DNA from: DTU089 sp964421815
GTDB lineage: Bacteria > Bacillota > Clostridia > Oscillospirales > Acutalibacteraceae
NCBI GenBank assembly: GCA_964421815.1
Contig: CAYQYT010000001.1
Location: 62,001-126,000, forward strand
Direction: 5' to 3'
DNA length: 64,000 nt
Position numbers and translations under genes: made by a program. The notes below the pieces were generated by a model. The model made no database searches and was not told where the DNA came from. It was given only the letters and a program-made list of their open reading frames with translations. How positions within the stretch are numbered: position 1 is the stretch's first letter; each line of letters opens with the position of its first letter. This document shows positions 58,194-64,000 of this stretch, piece after piece.

Positions 58194-58961
58194 TTATGCA
58201 ATATATAACGCAACTCTGTCAAGTATGCGGTTTACGTTGTCGAGCATACTTACAAGTCCGTGCATTTCGATTTTACCTGTGCCGATACAAGCGAGGGCAT
58301 TTACATTGCCGTCAAAAAGGGCGCGGGCTGTTTCGATTGATTCAAAAATCATGGCGGCACGGTATTGGGCGGGGGTTTTTTTCTTGGTAATAAGGCGGTG
58401 ATCCTTGCAAACGAGTTCAATGGCGGGGCCGTCGGTTATACCAATCATAACACTGCCGTCGGCAATGAACTGTGTGCTGAATTTGCCGACTTCGTCGTTA
58501 TTGCCGATTTGTGCAATGGCAACACCGATGGTGTAAAGCATAAGTTCCGTGCTTTTTGCGAAGAAAACAGGGTCTTTAAGGTCATCCTCACTTGCTCTGA
58601 GATATTTTGTAAGTAAATCCGTAAGAGCAACAAATTCTTTAAGCAGGAATTTTATATGGGTGAATCCCTTTGAGGGAATGGGTGTGGTGGTACCGTCAAT
58701 AAGACCGTTGAACTTTTCACAGCTTGAAAAGGGGAGTTTTACATCACAGGAACCGCAACCCTGCTCCATACGGCATTTGCCGTTTTTAAAATAGAGTGTT
58801 GCAGAGGGACCGTCTTTTACCTCGAGACCTATGGAAACAGGCTTCTTGCCCTGCAATAATTCGGAAGCCTCAGGGACAATCTCACAAAGATTCTCCAAAG
58901 TGCCGAGAATGGCATACATATTTATGTATGCAAGAGTTTTTGCATCCATTAAATTCTGCAA
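58194..58961 (-). CDS. Tandem SCP2-like protein, A copy
   Basis: 255 residues from a TTG at 58961 with a full GGAGG 8 bases away. The next in-frame ATG is too far. The first half has SATLYFKNGKCRMEQGCGSCDVKLPFSSCEKFNGLIDG and the second VMIGITDGPAIELVCKDHRLITKKKTPAQYRAAMIFESIETARALFDGNVNALACIGTGKIEMHG in overview, each in the SCP2 order of strand, G-turn, 'F-x-x-x-E-x-x-x-x-L-x-D-G' helix and G-K-I-x-x-x-G. No signal peptide or membrane helix. It is the promoter-proximal gene of the unit, so it is made first. Its likely role is a lipid- or sterol-binding scaffold or a cofactor-less subunit; function is inferred from fold only. Confidence 0.68.
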   Translation of the reverse strand: MQNLMDAKTLAYINMYAILGTLENLCEIVPEASELLQGKKPVSIGLEVKDGPSATLYFKNGKCRMEQGCGSCDVKLPFSSCEKFNGLIDGTTTPIPSKGFTHIKFLLKEFVALTDLLTKYLRASEDDLKDPVFFAKSTELMLYTIGVAIAQIGNNDEVGKFSTQFIADGSVMIGITDGPAIELVCKDHRLITKKKTPAQYRAAMIFESIETARALFDGNVNALACIGTGKIEMHGLVSMLDNVNRILDRVALYIA

Positions 58962-58999
58962 AACGAATACCTCCTTTATAAAAATTTTTAATCCATTAT

Positions 59000-59028
59000 A
59001 TTTTAACAGATGAATGGTGCAAAGTCAA
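59000..59028 (-). promoter_or_regulatory. Promoter of the SCP2-aminotransferase-transketolase operon
   Basis: On the minus strand TTGACT (59023-59028) and TAAAAT (59000-59005) have a 17-bp spacer, about 40 bp ahead of the TTG start. Confidence 0.72.
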
Positions 59029-59136
59029 CAAACAACAGAAATATTTAAAGTTAAATATGTGTTAAAATTACTCAAAATGCTTTTTAAAATTCCAAAGTTT
59101 GAAAATACGGGATGATTGGGTGGGGAGTTATAAAAA

Positions 59137-59154
59137 CTACATAAAAAAATGTAG
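59137..59154. promoter_or_regulatory. Second inverted repeat in the divergent control region
   Basis: CTACAT-AAAAAA-ATGTAG is a perfect 6-bp-arm repeat, with a related GTGTAGTTTAA close by at 59162-59172. It could be a second regulator site, but the AT-rich setting makes chance likely. Confidence 0.35.
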
Positions 59155-59186
59155 ATTATTTTGTGTAGTTTAAATGCGATGCCTCC

Positions 59187-59214
59187 TTGACAATTTAATT
59201 TAATAAGGTATAAT
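59187..59214 (+). promoter_or_regulatory. Promoter of the second aminotransferase gene
   Basis: TTGACA (59187-59192) and TATAAT (59209-59214) are both consensus, with a 16-bp spacer. Confidence 0.85.
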
Positions 59215-59215
59215 A

Positions 59216-59237
59216 AAAGTGAATACAAATTCACTTT
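59216..59237. promoter_or_regulatory. Operator at the start site of the second aminotransferase gene
   Basis: AAAGTGAAT-ACAA-ATTCACTTT has perfect 9-bp arms around 4 bp. It begins 2 bp after the -10 box and so covers the transcription start, as repressor sites do. No regulator gene lies in the cluster, so the binding protein is unknown. Confidence 0.75.
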
Positions 59238-59267
59238 GTTGCCAAATTTTATTTAGGAGGTGTCTAT

Positions 59268-60746
59268 ATGGACACAAGATTTGCGATTTCAGAGTATCAT
59301 GATGCAGCGGCTGTTACAAAACAGCTTGATGAACTCATCAAAAAACCCATTTACACAATAAAACCCGATGTACTTAAACAGTATGAGGAAGAGTACTACG
59401 GTAAAAAATGTGTTAAGAGTAAAGAAATGATTGAAGAAGCAAAGCAGGTTATCCCCGGCGGCGTTCAGCATAACCTTGCTTTCAACTATCCCTTCCCCCT
59501 TGTTTTCACAAAGGCGGACGGCATGAAACTTTACGACATTGACGGAAATGAATATTTCGACTTTCTCCAGGCAGGCGGCCCCACGGTTCTCGGCTCTAAT
59601 CCCAAGGTTGTAAGAGATCAGGTTATTGACCTTCTTAACACCTGTGGCCCCTCAACAGGTCTTTTCCACGAGTTCGAATACAAACTTGCAAAGAAAATTT
59701 GCGACAGCGTTGAAACCTGCGATATGTTCCGTATGCTCGGTTCAGGTACAGAGGCTTGTATGGCGGCAGTTCGTGTTGCAAGACTTGCCACAAAGAACAA
59801 AAACATTGTTAAAATGGGCGGCGCATACCACGGTTGGTCCGACCAACTCGGTTACAGTATCCGTGTTCCCGGTTCAAAATTTACTCAGGCACACGGCGTT
59901 CCCCTTTATCTTTTCAAACATACACAGGAATTCTTCCCCAATGATCTTGATTCACTTGAAAGAGTTCTCCGTCTTAACCAGTTCCGCGGCGGCACAGCGG
60001 CTGTATTTATGGAGCCCATCGGTCCCGAAAGTGGTACAAGACCTCTTGACAAGGATTTCAACAAGGGTGTTGAAAGACTCTGCCGTAAATACGGCGCACT
60101 CCTTATTTTCGATGAGGTTGTTACAGGCTTCCGTATCGGTATGGCAGGTGCTCAGGGTTACTTCGGTGTTTCTCCCGACCTTACTATCTTCGGTAAAGTT
60201 ATTGCAGGCGGCTATCCCGGTGCAGGCGGTATCGGCGGTAAGAGAGAGTATATGAAATATCTGGGCGCAGGTCTTGATGCAAGCGGCGAAAAGGTTAAGA
60301 AAGCATTTATGGGCGGTACAATGGCGGCAACTCCCATCTCCTGTGTTGCAGGTTACTACACACTTGAAGAAATCGACAAACAGAATGCTTGCCAGAAAGC
60401 CGGCGAAATGGGTGACAGACTTACAAAGGGTCTCCAGGAACTCATTAAGAAATATAATCTTCCCTTCGTTGCATTCAACCAGGGTTCAGTTTGCCACATT
60501 GATACTGTTGGTACAATGCACTACTCAATCAACTGGGGTAAACCCTGGGAGATTCCCGGTGTTCTTTCCGCAACAAGCGAGAGAAAGAAAGAGATGCAGC
60601 ACATGGGTGCGGCTTATATGGCAGAGGGTCTTGTTACTCTTGCAGGCAGCCGTCTTTACACCAATGCTCAATATACTCCCGAACTTATTGACGAAGCGAT
60701 TGCAAGATTCGACAGAGTATTTGCTAATGTAGCAGTCAAAGAATAA
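59268..60746 (+). CDS. Class III (GSA-type) PLP aminotransferase, B copy
   Basis: 492 residues, about 70 longer than the A copy owing to an N-terminal extension (1-60) and internal insertions. Class III marks are GNEYFDFLQAGGPTVLGSNP, MLGSGTEACMAAVRVAR, GAYHGWSDQ, IFDEVVTGFRIGMAGAQG, and the PLP Lys in IFGKVIAGGYPGAGG. VTLAGSRLYTNAQYTPE is the C-terminal domain. Codons are strongly biased to those of highly expressed genes, and AGGAGGTG gives a strong ribosome site. It faces away from the SCP2/transketolase operon and shares its control region, with an operator over its start. It is likely a regulated, abundant enzyme; its amine substrate is unknown. Confidence 0.9.
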   Translation: MDTRFAISEYHDAAAVTKQLDELIKKPIYTIKPDVLKQYEEEYYGKKCVKSKEMIEEAKQVIPGGVQHNLAFNYPFPLVFTKADGMKLYDIDGNEYFDFLQAGGPTVLGSNPKVVRDQVIDLLNTCGPSTGLFHEFEYKLAKKICDSVETCDMFRMLGSGTEACMAAVRVARLATKNKNIVKMGGAYHGWSDQLGYSIRVPGSKFTQAHGVPLYLFKHTQEFFPNDLDSLERVLRLNQFRGGTAAVFMEPIGPESGTRPLDKDFNKGVERLCRKYGALLIFDEVVTGFRIGMAGAQGYFGVSPDLTIFGKVIAGGYPGAGGIGGKREYMKYLGAGLDASGEKVKKAFMGGTMAATPISCVAGYYTLEEIDKQNACQKAGEMGDRLTKGLQELIKKYNLPFVAFNQGSVCHIDTVGTMHYSINWGKPWEIPGVLSATSERKKEMQHMGAAYMAEGLVTLAGSRLYTNAQYTPELIDEAIARFDRVFANVAVKE

Positions 60747-60765
60747 TTTGAAATACTAAAAAATG

Positions 60766-60796
60766 AAAAGCCACGGAAAACCCGTGGCTTTTCTGA
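60766..60796 (+). terminator. Terminator between the aminotransferase and aldolase genes
   Basis: AAAAGCCACGG pairs with CCGTGGCTTTT around AAAAC. It could give a high-level short transcript and a lower-level longer one reaching the aldolase gene. Confidence 0.85.
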
Positions 60797-60821
60797 ACCG
60801 ACTCCATGAAAGGAGATAATT

Positions 60822-62042
60822 ATGGACATTTTAGAAGCAAAAGAATTAGTTATAAGAGCCGGTCACGAACTTCTGGAAGCGGGTCTTATTGTAAGAACCT
60901 GGGGTAATATCAGTTGCCGTATAAATGACAAGCAGTTTGTTATCACTCCCAGCGGTATGGCTTATGATGTGCTTACTCCCGACGATATTGTTCTTGTAAA
61001 TATTGCCGACCTTTCCTACGAGGGCGATGTTAAACCCTCCTCCGAAAAGGGTATTCACGCATCCTGCTATGAACTTCGTCCCGACATAAATTTTGTTATT
61101 CATACCCACCAGAAAAACGCTTCCGTTGTAAGCACTCTGGGTCTTGATATCAATAATATTGCGGGTAAGGATGCGGAAATTATCGGTACGGATGTACCCT
61201 GTGCATCCTACGGTCTTCCCGGTCAGCCCAAACTCCGTCAGGGAGTTATCGGTGCATTGACCCGTTCATCCTCAAAAGCCGCAATTATGAAGCATCACGG
61301 TGCGGTTTGTCTCGGTGAAAGTTATGAGGATGCTTTTGCGGTTGCAAATGCGCTTGAAAGAGTTTGCGAAAACTTCATTGCAGCACGTTGTGCGGAGGTT
61401 TCCGGTAAAACAGTTGACACTTTCGGCGGTGTTGTGGATTATATTACCGATGTGTTCAAATCCGCGGACAAATACAAACCCGCAAAGGAATTCACTCCCT
61501 GCGACAGCGAACGAAAGGGCGATTTCTTCTTCGTTGGCGAGGAGGGCAAAGAGTCCGCAATTATTGATACAAAAAGCGGCGCATGGGTAGGCGGCGGAGA
61601 AATCCCCGACAGTGCAGACATGCATTGGGCGATTTATAAAAAGAGAGCCGATGTAAAATTCATTCGTCATACAAAGAATGATTTTGTTGTTTCAATGTCA
61701 AGAAAGGGCAAAACAATGAAACCCTTGCTTGATGACTTTGCACAACTTTGCGGTCCCGTAATTAAATGTGCAACATTCAATCCTGCAAATACCCTTAAAA
61801 CAAGTAAAAAGGTTGCAAGGGCATTGGGCAACAAAAACGCAGTCCTTGTTAAAGACAACGGTGCGGTTTGCGTTGCGGGTAATCAGTATGATGCACAAGC
61901 GGTTGAATTGGTTATGGAAAAAGCCTGTAAAACTGCTGTGGGCGCAGAACTCTACGGGGATGTTAAACCCTTGAGCGCACTTGATTCCAACCTTATGAGA
62001 ATAATTTATAAATTAAAATATTCCAAAAAAGCAGGAAAATAA
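60822..62042 (+). CDS. Class II aldolase/adducin-family protein with a degenerate second domain
   Basis: 406 residues, twice the length of normal class II aldolases such as FucA or AraD. The first half (1-~205) has the complete site: RTWGNISCR, KPSSEKGIHASCYEL with the catalytic Glu, the metal HTH of VIHTHQKNASVV, and KHHGAVCLG with the last His. The second half (about 235-400) repeats the fold (MHWAIYKKRADVKFIRHTKNDFVVS, KDNGAVCVAGNQYDA), but the first His pair is reduced to one and HHG has become KDNG, so it should not bind metal. It would cleave or form a C-C bond, or epimerise, a phosphorylated or free ketose. AAAGGAG precedes the ATG. Confidence 0.87.
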   Translation: MDILEAKELVIRAGHELLEAGLIVRTWGNISCRINDKQFVITPSGMAYDVLTPDDIVLVNIADLSYEGDVKPSSEKGIHASCYELRPDINFVIHTHQKNASVVSTLGLDINNIAGKDAEIIGTDVPCASYGLPGQPKLRQGVIGALTRSSSKAAIMKHHGAVCLGESYEDAFAVANALERVCENFIAARCAEVSGKTVDTFGGVVDYITDVFKSADKYKPAKEFTPCDSERKGDFFFVGEEGKESAIIDTKSGAWVGGGEIPDSADMHWAIYKKRADVKFIRHTKNDFVVSMSRKGKTMKPLLDDFAQLCGPVIKCATFNPANTLKTSKKVARALGNKNAVLVKDNGAVCVAGNQYDAQAVELVMEKACKTAVGAELYGDVKPLSALDSNLMRIIYKLKYSKKAGK

Positions 62043-62055
62043 TAAGTGATATATA

Positions 62056-62094
62056 AAAACAGCCCTTGAATTCCGCGAATTCAAGGGCTGTTTT
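62056..62094. terminator. Bidirectional terminator between the aldolase and GH2 genes
   Basis: AAAACAGCCCTTGAATTC pairs perfectly with GAATTCAAGGGCTGTTTT, an 18-bp stem with a 3-base loop. It separates convergent genes. Confidence 0.95.
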
Positions 62095-62101
62095 ATATTA
62101 T

Positions 62102-63823
62102 TTATTCCTCAATAGCCGCTTTCTTTGTGTTGATTTTGTAAAGGACTTTGCTATCGAATTTCTTGCTTCTGTCATAGTGGTAAATACCGTTTAATTCCTG
62201 CTCAACATCCGTAAGTTGAGTATAGCAGAAGCCGAGCATTTTCGGATTGTCCAGAAGTGCGGAGGTAAGACCTTCGTAACGGGCATAGAATTCTTCCAAG
62301 GATGTGGCGGCATTGCCGTAGCCCCAGGCTTTTTTTCTGTCGTTATCATCAAACTCAGCAAGTTCAACACGGATTCCGCCGTATTCACTCATAAATACGG
62401 GTTCACCTTTCCATGTCTGGCGGTGGCTGTGCTTATCAACAAGGATATTTTCTGTAACAAGTTTGTCGTAATTCTCTTTGAAAATCTTGGGGTCCTGCTC
62501 GTAATCGTGAACGTCAAAAATATCTGTTTCAACGTGGAAGTTACCGCTTGTGTCAATACAGGGACGGGTTTTGTCAAGTGCCTTTACCGTTCTATATACA
62601 ACGCGGAGTGTATCGTCATCCTGCTGTCTGCCGTCAATATCCCAGGTTTCGTTGTATGGGCACCAACCGATAATTGCGGGATGGTTGAAATCCCTTTCGA
62701 TTTCTTCCTCAAACTCAAGGAGGAAGTAGCGGATTGACTCGAATTTTGACCAGTCAAGTCCCCAGTTGCCGTGTTCGCCCCATACAATGTAGCCCAATTC
62801 GTCGCAATAGTGGAGGAAAAGGGGTTCAAAAACCTTTTGGTGAAGTCTTGCACCGTTGAAGCCTGCTTCCATGGAGAGAAGAATATCATTTTTGAGAGCC
62901 TCTTTTGTGGGTGCGGTGTAAATTCCGTCGGGGTAGAAGCCCTGGTCAAGAATAAGTCTTTGGAAAACATTTTTACCGTTGATTTTGATGCAACCGTCGG
63001 CCAATCTTACCTCACGCAGACCGCCGTATGTTTCAACCTTATCGTCACCGAAATAAAGGTTTATTTTGTAAAGTCCGCCCTTGCCGACTTCCCAAAGATG
63101 TTTTTCTGCAAGGGGGATGGTTACTGTAACGGTATCGCCGGAGGTTTTTGATGATACCTTACCCACTGCATTTTCTCCCCAGAATGCTTCTGCGGTGAAT
63201 TCGCCTTTACCCGCTATTTCTGCGGTGATTGTGAAAGTTGCGTTTTCAATGTTGGGGAATATTTTGAAATTCTTTATGTAGTTATTCGGGCAAAATTCCA
63301 TATAAACAGTCTGCCAGATACCCGTTGTGCGAGTGTAGTCACAATTGTGTGAATAGAAAAGTTCGCTCTGTTTACCCCTTGCCTGAACGGAATCTCTTGT
63401 ATCGTCCTCTGCATAGAGGCAGATAATGTTTTCGCCCTCGGTCAAGAATTTTGTTGCGTCAATTTTGAATGTTGTATAGCCGCCGAAATGCTCTCCCGCG
63501 AATTCGCCGTTTACATAAACTCTTGAATGGAAATCAACGGCACCGAAGATAATAAAAGCCTTTCCGCTTAACTGTTCCTTTGTAATATTTACTTTCCTTT
63601 TGTACCAAACCGCGCTGATAAAATCCTTGTAGCCGATGCCGGAAAGTTCACTTTCGGGGCAGAAAGGTACTGTTATTTTCTTGCTGAAATTAACATCGGT
63701 CTTGTAAAGTTCTCTGTCAAGACCGGAATTGCCGAAGTCAAACTCAAAATCCCACTCGCCGTTAAGGTTTATGTAGTTTTCTCTGTAAAAATTCGGATTC
63801 GGATGTTCGTTTCTGGGTATCAT
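62102..63823 (-). CDS. Glycoside hydrolase family 2 protein
   Basis: 573 residues, shorter than classical LacZ. Order: an N-terminal jelly-roll sugar-binding domain (YINLNGEWDFEFDFG, AFIIFGAVDFHSRVYVNGEFAGEHFGGYTTF), an Ig-like sandwich (about 195-285), then the TIM barrel. The acid/base Glu is in IIGWCPYNETWD near residue 389, and the nucleophile Glu is in VFMSEYGGI near 477. No signal peptide, so it is cytoplasmic. Substrate could be a beta-galactoside, beta-glucuronide or related sugar. The ATG follows AAGGAG and lies 11 bp after the end of mnmG, an odd partner. Confidence 0.9.
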   Translation of the reverse strand: MIPRNEHPNPNFYRENYINLNGEWDFEFDFGNSGLDRELYKTDVNFSKKITVPFCPESELSGIGYKDFISAVWYKRKVNITKEQLSGKAFIIFGAVDFHSRVYVNGEFAGEHFGGYTTFKIDATKFLTEGENIICLYAEDDTRDSVQARGKQSELFYSHNCDYTRTTGIWQTVYMEFCPNNYIKNFKIFPNIENATFTITAEIAGKGEFTAEAFWGENAVGKVSSKTSGDTVTVTIPLAEKHLWEVGKGGLYKINLYFGDDKVETYGGLREVRLADGCIKINGKNVFQRLILDQGFYPDGIYTAPTKEALKNDILLSMEAGFNGARLHQKVFEPLFLHYCDELGYIVWGEHGNWGLDWSKFESIRYFLLEFEEEIERDFNHPAIIGWCPYNETWDIDGRQQDDDTLRVVYRTVKALDKTRPCIDTSGNFHVETDIFDVHDYEQDPKIFKENYDKLVTENILVDKHSHRQTWKGEPVFMSEYGGIRVELAEFDDNDRKKAWGYGNAATSLEEFYARYEGLTSALLDNPKMLGFCYTQLTDVEQELNGIYHYDRSKKFDSKVLYKINTKKAAIEE

Positions 63824-63834
63824 AGATATTCTCC

Positions 63835-64000
63835 TTATTTCTTTAAATATATTAACAGCACAGCGATATCGGCGGGGGATACACCGCTTATACGGGATGC
63901 CTGACCGATGGTTTCGGGCTGTATTTTTTTCAGTTTTTCCCTTGCTTCAAGACGAAGATTTGAAACATCGTCATAGTCAATGTTTTCGGGAATTTTTTTA
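63835..64000 (-). CDS. mnmG: MnmG (GidA), C-terminal end (5' part outside window)
   Basis: The last 54 codons read KKIPENIDYDDVSNLRLEAREKLKKIQPETIGQASRISGVSPADIAVLLIYLKK in overview. This is the C-terminal helical domain of MnmG, the flavoprotein that with MnmE modifies U34 of tRNAs; LRLEAREKL, RPxTIGQASRISGV and PADI-LL are its marks. The rest lies beyond the right edge. The GH2 gene follows on the same strand 11 bp after its stop. Confidence 0.95.
   Translation of the reverse strand, partial: KKIPENIDYDDVSNLRLEAREKLKKIQPETIGQASRISGVSPADIAVLLIYLKK

Noticed and set aside
58194..58961. Haem biosynthesis role for the GSA-type aminotransferase locus
   Set aside because: No hemA, hemB or other tetrapyrrole genes are nearby, and the partner genes (transketolase, aldolase, SCP2-like) do not fit that pathway.

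Overview
The window reads as chromosome of an anaerobic, low-to-mid-GC Gram-positive bacterium of the class Clostridia, probably an uncultured gut-type Oscillospiraceae-like lineage. This rests on a one-piece pyruvate:ferredoxin oxidoreductase, SecA with a C-terminal zinc tail, LexA with an AT-rich SOS box, HelD, YqeG, a DUF896 (YnzC-type) protein, S21, strong AGGAGG ribosome binding sites, frequent TTG starts and near-consensus sigma-A promoters. No rRNA, tRNA, CRISPR array or intact mobile element is visible.

Layout. 1-1300: end of an MFS transporter gene and a five-copy tandem array of 108-bp palindromic units. 1300-6600: lexA and a polysaccharide deacetylase diverging from one SOS-type operator, a serine acetyltransferase, an MFS transporter and a membrane-anchored M20 peptidase. 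6750-10150: a co-directional run of two small membrane proteins, a phosphodiesterase, a sugar isomerase-like TIM barrel and an amidohydrolase. 10180-23600: PspC, AlkD, PFOR, a CNNM/CorC membrane protein, SecA and an ECF sigma/beta-propeller operon. 23690-33230: oxidoreductase, Fe-S protein, two-component system, rRNA methylase, lipid kinase, HelD and a phosphoesterase. 33300-46950: glycyl-tRNA synthetase behind a heterodimeric ABC exporter, a class I lysyl-tRNA synthetase with an extra tRNA-binding domain, smaller housekeeping genes, metF, pnp and rpsO.

47400-49980 looks like a decayed accessory island: a small divergent repressor locus, a truncated MobA/MobL relaxase, a second ECF sigma/anti-sigma-like pair, a truncated GNAT acetyltransferase, and imperfect direct repeats near the edges. 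49980-54000 returns to housekeeping (FGGY kinase, uracil-DNA glycosylase, Xaa-Pro peptidase, YqeG, S21).

The most interesting part is 54150-62040. Five genes on the minus strand (two proteins with tandem SCP2-like folds, a class III aminotransferase and a split transketolase) diverge from a plus-strand pair (a second class III aminotransferase and a double-domain class II aldolase). The shared 300-bp control region has two good promoters and a perfect 9-bp-arm inverted repeat at the plus-strand start site. PLP, TPP, metal-aldolase and lipid-binding folds in one regulated locus suggest an undescribed carbonyl/amine pathway, possibly acting on a lipid-like or steroid-like molecule. The window ends with a GH2 glycosidase behind the tail of mnmG.
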